Below, one piece after another: positions 1-13,800 of a DNA stretch of 64,000 bases (positions are counted from its first letter, which is position 1; each line of letters opens with the position of its first letter). The notes beneath the pieces were generated by a model. The model saw only the letters and a list, made by a program, of their open reading frames with translations. It was not told where the DNA came from and searched no databases. A program made the translations under genes and the position numbers. This DNA comes from Mesocentrotus franciscanus (Eukaryota > Echinodermata > Echinoidea > Camarodonta > Strongylocentrotidae): positions 31,129,764-31,193,763 of the forward strand of contig CP137679.1 in the NCBI GenBank assembly GCA_037976565.1, read 5' to 3'.

Positions 1-109
1 TACCGAGGGAGACACCTCTTCACAATCTGAACCTGAACCGGAAGTAATTACTACGGGGGGACGTTTTGGGATCAGGGTGAAAACACCTGGTCGCATTTCA
101 TTGCTAAAG
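1..109 (+). CDS. TRPA: Gene A exon 1 (partial)
   Basis: The frame starts at base 2; base 1 finishes a Ser codon. The exon ends in ...ISLLK at codon phase 0 before a gtaata donor. It aligns with gene B exon 1 (57462-57584), but gene A has about 20 extra residues (EPEVITTGGRFGIRVK region) between SEP and SLLK. This is a Ser/Glu-rich disordered cytosolic N-terminus. The start codon is outside the window. Confidence 0.75.
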
Positions 110-3100
110 GTAATAAACACGTTCGGAAAGACTTCAAAAGAATTGACTGCAATTTCAATAGTCCTATGCATCACCTTTTGAAATGGGCAATTGTTACAAT
201 GACAAATTACGTAATCCAGAGGGGCGGTTCAACATTTCGTAAAAGGAGAGACACCACATTCCTGAATTTGGTGATCTCCAAAGGGGGGATAATATGTCTA
301 TGATCCGACAATACGTCAGAAAGGTCAAGTTGGGTCACGCGATTGACAAAGGCTGTTGCTGAAGAACTGAACATTTCGGAGGTGAAGATTTTCGCATTGA
401 GATAAAAGAAACTTTCAAACAAGCTAACCGTGTTGGAAAGTTGAACCGTATTCTATTTTCGAAATTTTGAACCACCCGATATTGCTATTAAAGCCCAAGT
501 CCACTCCGATTTTCAAAAATTATAACATGTTGTAAATAAATCAAAGGTTAAAACTGCCAAATATCACGGGCGTACTTCAATCAGGTGATTTTTAAGAGCG
601 ATTTTTGTTTCGGGTATTTCGAGCAAAACATTTATATTGCTGTACGGATGTGACGTATGCTCCTCACAACGAAAGTGCCAGCGGTATACATTCTGACAAT
701 AGGTTATTTTCGTAATGTAACCAAATTTAATGCATACGTCTTTGTAAAGTGCCTCTATACAAACTATTTCATTCACCTGATAAGAATAATAGTGTTTCAT
801 TATTCTTATCAGGTGAATGAAATAGTTTGTATCGAGGCACTTCACAAAGACGTATGCATTAAATTTGGTTACATTACGAATCTGTGTTGTGAGGACCCTA
901 CGTCACAACCGACTCGCTCATTAACTTGTTTTTTGCTCATTAAAAAAAATTATTAAAAATAAATCTGAGCACCATTTTCCAAAACCAAGTTATATTTGGG
1001 CTTTTTAGATTTTTGTCTATCTAATCAGCTCAACTTTTCAGTGGAGTGGACTTGTACTTTAATGTTTCGTAATTATGAACCTCCGGAGTTTATACTCCAA
1101 ATTTCTAAAAAGTTCTGTTGAGACAATCTCCATGTGCCCATTGCACATGAGACGCCATTTTGATTGCGTTAGTACCTGCGCCAATCTCAAGCATAAGAAA
1201 GGCAACTAGCCCGTAACATCAGTCATCAGCAACTAAACGCAATATTTGCACATGTCACCCTCATACGGAGGACGTCAAAGACAATGACGCCTCGTGTGCA
1301 CTTGTCACTACACCAGTACAATCAAGGCAATATTTGCACTGTTCGTTGCGATTTCATTTTTTTTAACAAGATGTCACACCCATATGGCAGGCATCAAAGA
1401 TAGACCAAACAAGATATTGACGCAGTCGTATGTCAATAATAATTACGCCCTTTGTGCAACGGGCATCAGACCAGTAGCTCAACGCAAAGCTGGCACTGTT
1501 TATTCTTACATTCACTTTTTGCGCGATGCCACCCTCTTGTGGCACCCGTCAAAGACCACGCCAAGTGCTGACGCAGTCCTATGTCATTAAAATAATGCCT
1601 CGTGTGCAACGAGCATAATTTCATTGTACATCTCCTTGTACAGTTGGTGAGCTCTAGACGTCCTGACGTAGATAACGCAAGGAACCTTTTCAGCGATCTG
1701 ACACCAGATGGCATCGCCGTGGAGCTCAATGCCAAAGATAGCAGAGGCAAAAGTGCCATTCATTATGCATGTATCAAGGGACTGGTACCATGGCTTGAAC
1801 TTATCATAGAACAAGGTGGAGGTAAGTAGCCTCACTTCCATTGCAAACATCTCATGAGATATATATATATACTTTTTTTTGGGGGGGGGCTCTTGTCTTT
1901 TAAGAAGGTTAGATTTTCAATACCGAAGATCATAGAGCAAGGTGGAGATAAGTCACTCCGATGGTTCACGTTTCATGGGATAAATTGGGGGAGGGGGTGG
2001 CTCTGAGTCTCATTTTCCCGAAGGTTCGTATGAACTCAGAAGGTTCATAATTACGAAACATTATTTGCAATATCGGGTGGTTCAAAATTTTGAAAATGGA
2101 ATAGGGTTCAACTTTCCAAAGGTTCCTAATAACATGACGGAGAATACCTGAAAAGATTGGACCAAACCCATGTTCATAGTCATGTAGATCCATCTCTGTC
2201 TGCAGTGTATATAATTTTCAGCAAGATTTTGTAAATTTCTTTCCCAAACCTCACGTCATTATACACACTGTAAAGTCAATCTTCAGCTTCCAGATAGTTT
2301 CTTTCACATTGTAATCTCATGACCATGTCCCCGTCTTATAAAGATTGTTATAAACTTCTCTAATCAATCGCAAATTTGTAGTCTCCTATCTCGTATGTAC
2401 ATAGTTGCGATTGATATCAATCACAAATAAGTTGCGATTAATCGCAATTGTTTATAAGATGGGGCCCAGTATTCCATTTTATCTTTTATTATAGACGTTG
2501 AGGTAAAGGGAGCAGGCGGTAGAAGGCCAATACATCTTGTAGTCAGTGACAAAGCAAGAAGTGAAACACAGGTGAGTTTAAGGGCAAGTACCAAGTATTT
2601 GATCATTTGCTGCCTCATATATCACGCAAAGATTAAATAAGCCTATACAAAAAAGTTTCATTTTTATTGATATTTGGTCATATCCAAGCTCCAGTATATT
2701 TGTTAAAGGTATATACCAGTTTTAGAAACGCCCCTCTCAAAAAATGAAATGGAAGCTCTTATTACCAATCATGTGAAAGAATATGTTTTTACTAATACGT
2801 GATGATACAAATTTTGCCGGGAAACCGCCTATTAATTGATATATTTGGTAAATTAATTTGGTAAAGATATAGGGTAGTTCCATATACATCTTTCTGTGTA
2901 CAGTGCTTGTAACTTTACCAAGACTGGGACAAATTTCTTATAATTTTGAATGATTCCAGAACCTTGCAGTACACACCAATACTTATATGCTAGATGATCA
3001 ACCTTTTCTGATCGATTCCACAACGTTTCTTTTACAATGCAATCGCATGACCAGAACTGGTCTATACCTTTAACGTGGTAGAACCATATGTCAGACGTGA

Positions 3101-4853
3101 AATGTCTTATTTCCAAGAACCATGATGACAGGCGCAGGAAAAAGTCAAACTGATAAAACTTTTGGCATCGAAGAAGACACTTTTGCAATGGTTTCCCTGG
3201 GGATTCACCCCCTCCACATCTTAAGAAAATGTGAAATTTGAAGTGTTTGCCCCTTCCAACCTTGAAAATTTGTTTCCCAATGGGTACTTTCACCCTGGGA
3301 TTCAGCCTTCCCAACCTCGGAAAAAAAATTGAAGTGTAAAATGTGTTTTCATTCTCAGGCACAGGATCAAGCTCTTGGCATCGAAGGGGACACTTATAAA
3401 TGGTTTCCCCGGGATCCCCCTCCCAAATTTAAAATAAAAAAATTCGAAAGGGGTACTAGTCAATGGTTTACCTAGGGATTCGCCACTCCAAATATTGGAA
3501 AAATGAATTTTGAAAAGTAAAATATCTTACTTTAATTAACAGGCAGAGGATAAAATCAAACTGGTGATCGAACTATTGGGAGTAGTTGTCAATGGTTATG
3601 GTTTTACCCGCCCCTCCCAACCTTCAAAAAAAAATTGACGTAAATGTAAAATGTCGTACTCTCATTTACAGGCACAGGACAAAGTCAAATTGATCGAGCT
3701 CTTGGCAATGAAGGATGTACTTGTTAATGAAAAGGACAATCAAGGCCAAACACCTCTCCAGCTTGCTTGTATTTGTAACTATTCTGAATCCAGAGAACAA
3801 AAGATGGTCATCCAAGCTCTCCTATCGCAGTCGGATATTGAAGTTGACGTATGTATCAATATTGATTTGTCATCTAAGCCCGGTTTCGTTGGTTTTGTTA
3901 TTGTTGTTTTATTTATTTTTTTATTTGATTTTTTTTCGTTTTTTTTTTGCATGTCAGTTTATGTCTTGTTTTTATTTTCGTGTAAATTATGGCATGAAGG
4001 GCGAGATTAATATTATCTACGAGCAACAAAAAAAAAATCGTTTTATTAGGAGAGATGCGTCTGGAATACTCCATTGGGGTATTCATAATGTTATGTATTT
4101 TGTTTCAGAAATTTTACCATGCAGATTACTGACCGATTCCTTCCTGACAAGACAAGACATCATGCATCCACCTTTTCTTACACAATGAAAATATTAATAT
4201 GTATATCATTCATAGATACGAGTCGAGCCAGTACAATCCACGATCTCCAGCAAAAAAGGGAAAGAGGAGAGAAAGGAAAAGAAAGAAGAGGAATCAGAAA
4301 AGAAAGAGGGAAAGAAGGAGATCTGGGGGCGAAAGGGTCTTGCCTCCCAGGCTGTTGCCTCCCCAGCAAAAAAAGAGTGAAGGTAGAAAAGGGAAAGAAA
4401 AAAGGAAAAGAGGAGATAAAGGGAAGGAAATAAAGAGGAAGAAGAAAAGAAAAGAAGGGGGATATCAGTTGCAATCTTCCCGCCAACAAGTTGTGGATCG
4501 GGGGGCAAAAGGCCCTTGCCTTCCCCCCTCCCGCGCCAAAAAAAAAGGGAAAGGGAAAAAGGAGAGCTAAAAGGGAACCCAAAAAAAAGAGGAAGAAGAA
4601 AAGGATGAAAAGAAGGGGAGATCAGTTGCGATTAATTCGGCCAACAACGTGGGGATCGGGGGACCGAAAGGCCCGTGCCTCCTCCCCAGCAAACTTAAAA
4701 GAGAGAGAAGGGAAGGGAAAGGGAATAGGAGAGAAAGGAAAAGGAAAAAAAGAGGAAGAAGAAAAGTGGGGGAGATCAGTTGCGATTTTCCCCGCCAACA
4801 AGGTGTGGATCGGGGGAGCCGAAAGGCCCTTGCCTCCCCTCCCCCACCTCGGT

Positions 4854-4885
<32 letters not shown>

Positions 4886-7800
4886 AGGAAGGTAAGGGAA
4901 AGGGAAAGAGGAGAGAAAGGAAACGAAATATAGAGGAAGAAGAAAAGAAAAGGGGGAAAATAAGGAAAGATCAGTTGCGATTTTTATCGCTTCTTCTATC
5001 ATCATTGTACAACTATCATTGTACAAATGTTTTTATTTATTTATTTATTCCTGTTTGATAACAATAATATGAATATAAACTCATAACAGCAACAAAACAA
5101 AATGCAGAAGAAAACTATTTTGCAGGCAGAAAGAAAGGCAAAAATGATCATCCATTTGCATGTAAGTGTATCATTAGAATTATTCATATTTTATTACATT
5201 TTGTGAAATAGTATGCATTTAAGCTTTCGGAACTTTTTTTTGTATTTTGTATGAAAGAAAGCGTTTGGAACTTATAATGCGCATGATGCAATTTCAGGTG
5301 CAATTTACTGCAGTTGCCCCCAAATAGAATTTGAGCATGGTTTATTTCTAATTCGATACTAGTGATTTACAAATTTTGCTGAAAATGACGTAATTTTCCG
5401 GGATTTTTCCTCACTTTTTAGTAAATTATACTTTTTATGCGTTTGTTGGAGCATGACAAATTCCCAAATTTACAGTCAGGCAAGAAATATGCCTACATGT
5501 CAGGGCCCGCAGAACGGCGGGGCTCGGGGAGCTCGAGCCCCCCCTCCCCCCCCCCTTTTTTTTGAAAAAATATATTAAAGAGAAATAGAAAGAAAGAGAG
5601 GAAAAAAGAAAGAATAGTGACCTGCCAGTATTACAAATAAAGTATCAAAATAAGCTCATCTGACCGTAATTAAATGCCTATAACCCCTGAGCTTCCGGGG
5701 GCTCTGCCCACTGGACCCCACCTAGGACCCTAAGGCGGGCCCCTGGATGCTCATCTGACCGTAATTTAATGTTTAAAACCCCTGAGCTTATGGGGGCTCC
5801 GCCCCCCTGGACCCCACGCCAATTAGTGTCCTGCCAGTGCCACAAATAAGGTATAAAATATGCTCATCTGACCGTAATTAAATGCCCATACGCCCTGTGC
5901 TTCCGGGGGTCGGGCTTTGCCCCTAGACCCCACGCCGATTTACGCTACGCTCTACCTGATCGTAAATTCTTTAGCCTCCCCCACCCACTTTGAAAAACGT
6001 TCAGCAGGGCCTGCATGTAAAAGTGGTGGTGATGCGGATTTTTTCTGCTGCCCCAGAAAAAACGGTTTTGCTCATTACGCCACTGCTTTAGTGGTCACCA
6101 TTACGTACCAATATTTGGCTCGCACAATTTCAAATTTGGGCACCCCTAAGAAATCCTGGATCCGCGCCTGAAGCCAACAGACTGTGAACCACAAGGGGTT
6201 CGAATCCCTGCCATTTAGCACCACTACAAACTCATGACAAACTCATGACAAACTATGTGATATGCGCTGTATATATCATTATTATCATTATTATTAATAA
6301 TATTATTATTATTAATAATATTATTATTATTATTGCCATTATTGTCATTATCATCATTATTATTATAATTATTATTCATTATTACCATAACCACCATTTA
6401 TTCATTTCACCACTGTTTAATTTCACAGGAACCTGTTAAGGTCGGCGGAGTTAACTCAACGCTTCTCAACATTGCATGCCATAATAATCATTTTGAAACG
6501 GCTCTACTTCTCCTCGACCACGGAGCCAACCCTCTCGCACAAGATGGGTCCAAGGACACCCCCCTCTTCATCATCCTCACCAAAAAGAATGTGAAGTATG
6601 CCCTACTGTTCCTTACAACATGCAATAAAAAGGGGTACGACATGCGACAGGTAAGGGGACTTATTCGCAGAATCCTTGTAATTAGGGGTGGATCCACGTT
6701 TTGAAAGAAAGAGGGGCCCCAACCTAGACACAAGTGACACACCAAAAATAAAATAATAAAAGTACACCACCCTTCTCTTCATCAATCAACAAGTATGCTT
6801 TTGGCTACCTAACAAGGTGCAAGAAAAATGGCTTCGACATCATCTATTTCCACTCCTCCTTCATTTTTTCTTAATATTAGTATCATTAGTAGTATTATTA
6901 TTATTAGTAGTAGTGATATTATTATTATTATATACTTTTGATTACATATACGCAGATCCTGTCGGTGAAGAACGTGTACGGAAGAACAGCACTCCATGAA
7001 GCCATCAAGATAGGACACGAGACGCTTGTCAAATACTGCCTCGCTTTTTGTAAGTATAACATCCTAGCACAAATCGAAACACATTAATACTAATAACTGG
7101 TACCAATATTATAACAACAGTCATTTAACAATAACAGTCTTGGTCAACCAGGGTAATCTAAGCATTATGAATTATGCTCTTCCTTAGTACCCTTAATGCC
7201 CCCCCCCCCGATTCATGCTCCAGCAACAATTGCTCCTCGACAATTTCCTCCCGAATTCCTAACTTCAAACCTGGACCTAAATCTATACCAAACTCTAACC
7301 CTAACCCTCAACCTAATCTAATTCCCGATTGCAACCCTATCCCTATGACGAAAGAAAGCCTGGAGCACACATCGTGTCACCTTTGATATGTTTTTGATGG
7401 CCTCTAGTGGCTCCTGACGATGAAGTAGATGGACCAGAAGACCATGACTATCTTCTAGGCTTCACGGCCAGGTACGACACCAATGTGATGCATACAGCAT
7501 GTAAGAAAGGACACCTGGACTTGGCGATCATGTTACACGAACTATGCCCCAAACTCCTGGACATGAAGACTATCAAGGGATTGACACCTCTTCACTATGC
7601 ATGCAGGGGGAACTATCCAGAGCTGGCCGAAGAGATCTGCTCCATGATAAAAAGGTAAATTTTCCTGCAGGTTCATAATTCCGAAGGTTCATTGGTCCCA
7701 TAGGTCTGTTTTTCAGAAGGTTCTAAATTCCGAAGGTTCATGGTCTCGAGGTTCTCTTCTTTCTTCCCTCTCTATATCTCCAACTCTCTCTCTCTCTATC

Positions 7801-10800
7801 TCTTTCCCGTCTCTGTCCATTTTCTCCCTATTTTCTTGTTGTTCTGTATTACCAAAAAAACCTGGTTGTGATTAAAAGGCTCACAAGGCCTGAAGTATGT
7901 GCTTATCTTGGAGCTTCACTGGAAAAAAGTCTTGCTTTTTTGTGTCAGTAAACTGAATAAATATTATGTACCATATAACTCGATCGCAAAGACTTTCGAA
8001 AAATCAACCTTAGTCAAGTTCAGTAGCTTTATCCATCACTTTTTCGAAACATGATATGGGATAATCAAATAATGGTATTGAAATGTCCTGTGAGGTAGGT
8101 TTCGAAAGTCTATGCAACATGTTACTTGTACATCTAATCGGAACTGAATAAATGAAATAAAATTGAATTAGGTGAACAGATAATTCATCATCATTCTTGG
8201 TTAGGTTAGCTGCTTCTAGCATATTTTCTGAATTAATTTTGATTTGGATGAGTCAAAAGAACATTATTCACGTTCTTTCTTTTAGTCATGACAGAGAACT
8301 GCCCCAAGTATAGATGATCGTGATGTAGTAGATGGGAGCCCTTCGCTGGTCAAATTCACAGCCTTGAGAGGGTCGAGTGATTGTCTGGTTGTTCTCCTGA
8401 AGCAAGTGAAGGATCGATTCACTATACTGAAACTCCTAGAGTGGATCTCGGCCGAGAAGAACCTTTCCAAAGTCCTTGAGGTTTGTGTCTAGTTTCTTTT
8501 TTAAATGTTGCTAAAACAAAAGAAACAGGGTATCGTTTCATGAAACTGTTTTAGGTACAAGTTCTCCGACATCACATTGCAGCGCGTGCATAAGAACTCA
8601 CTGCTTCACTGGGATGTCGCAGAACTTGTGCTCGGACGGTGAAACAATAGGGACTTTTAGATTTGCACGACGAGAACGTGGACTGCCACGTGTGGCAATG
8701 TGACGTCCTTTTGACCGGGCACTGCCAGTGCCTTAAAAGGACGTCACATTGCCTTAAAAGGATGTCCACGTCGCAGTCCACGTTCTCGTCGTGCAAATCT
8801 AAAAGTCCCTAGTGATTGTAGACAGTGGACCACACGGTTTGCGGTTCAAGTCCCGTCGCGGCACTAATGTCCTTTGTTTGGCAAGACATTAATCTACAGT
8901 CGCCACTCTCCACCTAGTCCAGAATCTGGCCGGTTCTTCATAATACCTGTATATTCCCTACAAGCCACCGAAGATGGCGTTATCAACGAACTCATATATA
9001 CGCTCACTGTCCAGCCCAGCCCAGCCTAAGCATCTTTTTCGCCGGGCGTCCTGATTTAATGATCACGCCATCTTCGGCTGGCAGCAAGTAAGTTGGGGGA
9101 GGTCGCATATTGCGTTAGTGTGGTGGAGATCAAAATTAAATAGGCCAGACTGTGGACTACTTTCCAGCTAGTACCTGGGTATCTGGCAGTATTCTACGAA
9201 TAGAGCAGCCGGTCTATTAAGCCAGGGTAAAATAGTACTTTGTACGTGCTTGAGGTATACCCTTGGATTGAATTGTACGCAATACAAATTCAGCCACTGT
9301 AATCACTGTACTTTTTATTACTGTTTTGCATAGAGCAGAGAAGGACTATTCTGAATTTAAAGACATTACTGTGACACAACTTCGAAGTACATTACATAAA
9401 TGTAAATTTGTACACATTGTAGTGTACTGTTAAACTTGTATATGACCTGCAATGAGTCTGGAATGGGACCATGGTACCGGTAGCTCAAGTTCCTTGACAT
9501 AAAGACTTGATGACACAATAATTGTCTCCTTTCACTACTCTTGAGACAATCTTAGGTTGCAACTAAAAACCAAATGCCTAAATTATACTCTGAACGCACA
9601 TGCAACATAAAATCTTATCGTTACGATCTGACACAAAGTTAAATCATAGAAAATGTACATACCTGCGTTTAATCTTTTTTCTGCCTTATCATTTAGGAGT
9701 TCCTGAATAAATATGACTATATCTCTATGGGTAACTCCAATGACGACGAAATAGAACGAATCATACTCCTCTGTGCAGCTGAGGGACAAACAGAGTAAGA
9801 TTCACGGAAACTTTTAATGTTGGAACCACCAATGGCGTATTCAGACCATGGGCTTAGGAAGGGGAAAAAACACAGCCTACTGTGATCCAAACAGTCCAGT
9901 ACGAATAGCACATTTTGAGTGCACTCGTTTACATCCCGGTGGGGGTTGTCACCAAAATGACTAATTTTGTGGGGGTAAAACTAAAAGGGGCATGGCTTTT
10001 GTGTCTAATTCTTTCATTTCCGTATGCAATCGTTAACTAATTCACTTTTAACTATTGATATGACTAAGGTGCTGCATTTTTTTCTTCGTGGTCAGAAATT
10101 TGTCAGGAGGAATTGTTGTTGAAACCACACCTGGAATGTAGGCCTAAATGTTCATATTATCGTAATTATTATTATCATAATTGTCATTTTATTTCATGCT
10201 TGCTTTATCCTAACTTGGAATGTACATGTTCCTGCAAAGTATTGTACCTCTTGTCTGTTGTATAGGAGCCTTCAACAGTTCGTTGCCTGGCGCAAGGCTG
10301 CTTTCCTCTACAAAGACGACCAAAATAACAATGTAATGCACCTGATTGCGCAAGGAGGTCATCTGGATACTGCTAAAGCTATGCTGAAAAAGGACGATGT
10401 CGAGTTCAAAAAGGGGTAGGTTTGTTCAGAAGGTGTCTTGTAAGTGTGGTGGTCTAATTGATGAGTCCATGGAATTGGAAGAACAAGGCACGGCCGGGGT
10501 TCGAATCCCTGTCCTAGTATCTTCGATAATTTGGATACGGCTAATACTATGCTTAAGAAGGACGATACATGTACCGTGTTCAAAGAGGGGTAATGTTCCT
10601 TCTGAAGGTGTCTAAAAGGAGGTTGTTTAGAGAATAAGTCCATGTACATGTACTATGAAGCACCAGGTACAGGGTTCAAATCCCTCTCACGGTATTAATG
10701 TAATTGTCTACATAATTACAAGTTGGAGGCGGTTCAAAAGCTTTGGAGCGAAACATGAATGCATAATCTCCAGGAGTTTAATCTCCTGCAGAGTGGAGCA

Positions 10801-13800
10801 GCTTTAGAAGCAGCTTGTCCTGTGTACTTTGTAAGTTATGTGAAAATACGCGCACTTTAAAGGTTATGATAATTCAGACAAATAGGGACTTGACCATTCA
10901 ATGCTTGGTAAACAAGCAAAAGTATTTTGCATGCAATATTTTTGCCTTATTGGCAAATCAATATGTTTTCATTTTAAAAGGCTCAAGATATAATGGGGAA
11001 CAATTTGAGGTATTGGAAACAAGTCTTGCACGGGCTTTTCTTTCACCAGATCCAACCCTGACCCTTTTTTTCCTCTCGACCAGGAATAAGTTAGGACAAA
11101 CTCCACTGCACCTTGCGATCAAAGGAGGTCATAGGGAATCGACCAAACTTTTCTTGAAAGCCGACAAGTCATTGGCAGGTGAAAAGGATGGCTTAAACGT
11201 GAGTGACTTTTTGAATGGTCAGTTTTCCTGAAGTCAATCAATATGTGACTTTTATTGTTGCGCAAAAAAGTTTTTGTCGTTGTTGTTGTCGTCGATAATT
11301 CGTTTCTTTAGGTGTGTGTGTGTGTAAAAAAAACATTGGTTATTGCTTACACGATGGCAGAGACTTTCGAAAAATCAACCTTAGCATTGTCCATCACCTA
11401 CAATTGTGCGAACATTTAAATGAGGTATTCCGGAATACTAGCATGATTTCTATGGTATATCCAATTGGATATTAAAATTGCCATTGGTTGATTTCTCGAA
11501 AGTTTCTTCGATCGTGTTTGTTGCTTTTTTCTTACGATACAAAAGCATATTTTATAGGCCCGCTCGAGTTCAAACACATGTTTGTCACTCTCCACCCAGC
11601 ACCCAGAGAGTTCCGGTAAAAGCAAATTTGTTGATGCTGGAGCACTGAAGTCGATAGGCTAGCTCTATTTGGGGTAATATTGGGGGCCTTGAGCACCTTT
11701 CGTTGTAGATAAGAGCGACATACATGTATACCCCAAATTATTATTATCGTCGTCATCATCATCATCATCATCGTCATTATTATTATTATTATTATCATTA
11801 TCATTTTTGTTGTTGGTTTTGTTTTTAGTTGTTGATGTTGTTGTGTTTACCATTATCATTATCATATTATTAATAATGTTGCCATCGTTCCAGGTGACTC
11901 CACTTATGTATGCGTGTCAAAGAGGAGACCCGTTCAACGTCGACCTGCTTCTCAAACAGAGTCAAGACGAGATCAAATTCTTCGACTGCGATGACAACGG
12001 TTTGAATTGCCTCGACCACGCCATCAACAACGGTCACGAGTAGGTTTCCATCTCAGCAATGTTTCACGAAGCCCTTAGTGTCCCGTTCCGCTGACATCTT
12101 ATTGAAATGTGTGTTAATGTTATGTTAGAGGTTAATTTATTATTAAAGTAGAGAATAGTAGTAGAAGTAGTACAAGTATTAGTAGTATAAGTAGTACAAT
12201 TAGTAGTAGTATTATTATTAGTATTATTAGTAGTAGTAGTAGCAGCAGTAGTAGCAGTAGTAGTAGTAGTGGTAGTATTTGTAGTAGTAGTAGTATAGTA
12301 GAGGAGGCGCGATAGCTCAGTGGGTATAGAACAGTGGTCTCGTATTCCGGCGACCCGGGTTCGAAACCAAGTCGATGCGCTTGTGCCCTTTGGTAAGGCG
12401 GTAATCCTCATTACCAGGTCCCTCGGAGAGGACCTTAATCCGTAGGTCCTCTGGTTGCTTACTAACAAGCATTCATGCTTTCTTAGCAGTCAGGTAAAAT
12501 AACGACTACTACTACCAATACTAGTAGCAGCAGTAGTAGTAGTAGTAGTATAGTAGTAGTTGTAGTAGCAGTAGTACGATCACGATCTAAATGAGTACCA
12601 GAAAGCTCGCAATGCAGCATTGTACGTTTTGAACGCGGCTCACAGAACTTATCATAAAGAGTTAGTAACACATAACAAAGATGACTTAAAGGTACTATGT
12701 CCCATTTGCAGGCCCAAAAAATGAAAAGATTAAATTTGAAAGATAATACTAATTTAGAACTTCCCTAAAAAAAAGGGGGGGGGGGCTTGAAAATGTCTTT
12801 AAGTGGGAAAATATCGACTTAAGTGCTACCAAGTCAGTAAGTAATAGTCTGATTTTCAGACCATTGTACCGAATGGTCGTACGTTTTGTGCTGCGCAAAG
12901 ATTCAATCAGTTTAATTTTGGCCATTACAAGAAGTGGGTTATTGATGTAGACAAATGCTCATGTACCCTTTACAGCTCATTTTATGTATGTTATTACCAA
13001 AGAAGAAAAAGCCAGTCAGTCACTCAATAGTGTCTGACAGTGAAGTCTAGCAAGTAAACGGGTTTCCTTGCATAATTTGAATATTAGGACACTGCTAACG
13101 TTTAAATTTCACAGATAGGACATACATGACATATTCATAATTCCTGCAAAGTTCTACAGAATTTGATGTTAGCTGCAAAAGGGACATAGTATCCTTAAAG
13201 GGCTTGTTCACTGTCATAAAATCTCTGCTTAATGTTTCCAACAAACAACCAGTGATGCCATGTAACATTGATAAGAAGATATTTGAATGACTTAGGAAAA
13301 TTCTTTCATGACAAAGTTCTAAATATTCACAGTGATATTCAAACTAGCATAGATTTGATGGATAGAATGGATACTGATTCATCAAGTCTTTTTCTAGTAA
13401 CTGATGGTATCAAGTTTGACAAGTTTGATAAGGAAGTTTGATCACAGGAAGTAGGGAAACTTGTGATGAAGCTCAGCAAGAAGTATTGCTCTGCTGATCC
13501 GATTATTTTTATCATTTAGATCATCCCCTAGTACTCAAGATGCAAGTGTTTCAATGTTGGAAAAGTGTATTAATTTCAATCATATATGGATGCTTAATAA
13601 TAGTTTTAAGCTAAACGATAGTAAGAGTGAATTTTTGGTTATCGGAACTTCACAACAGATTTAAAAAATAAGCATTGACGGTGTAAGAGTTGGATCCTCC
13701 AATGTGAAACCCTCTGTTACAGCAAGGAATTTAGGAGTATACTTTGATACTAATTTGACCATGGAAACACATGTTAGAAATATATGCAAATCAACATATT

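Larger units (their letters stand above)
3849..6428 (+). other. Gene A intron 4
   Basis: This intron is 2580 bp against 603 bp in gene B. The excess is a composite repeat from about 4254 to 6171 plus a tRNA-like SINE piece at about 6172-6235, followed by an (ATT)n tract at about 6275-6385. The tract is also in gene B. The first 400 bp match gene B. Confidence 0.7.
8481..9696 (+). other. Gene A intron 8
   Basis: It contains a short inverted repeat of caagttctccgacatc with gatgtcgcagaacttg (about 8553-8632, also in gene B), a TA-flanked fold-back element (8650-8809), and a SINE-like unit with B-box-like ggttcaagtcccgtcgcggc from about 8815. The SINE unit carries a secondary insert near 8935-9170 with a gaagatggcg / cgccatcttc inverted pair. 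Confidence 0.6.

Noticed and set aside
2853..3362. 169-codon frame on the minus strand
   Set aside because: It lies across a TTAA element and the exon 4 relic array on the opposite strand of gene A; composition and context show a by-product.
4199..4895. Lys/Arg/Glu-rich and Phe/Ser/Pro-rich open frames
   Set aside because: They are translations of the purine-rich minisatellite; no conserved domain or splice structure.
6245..6439. Ile-rich short protein
   Set aside because: It is a translation of the (ATT)n microsatellite before exon 5; the same occurs in gene B.
12303..12500. A functional tRNA gene
   Set aside because: A and B boxes are present, but the acceptor and anticodon arms do not pair properly and a non-tRNA body follows, as in a SINE.
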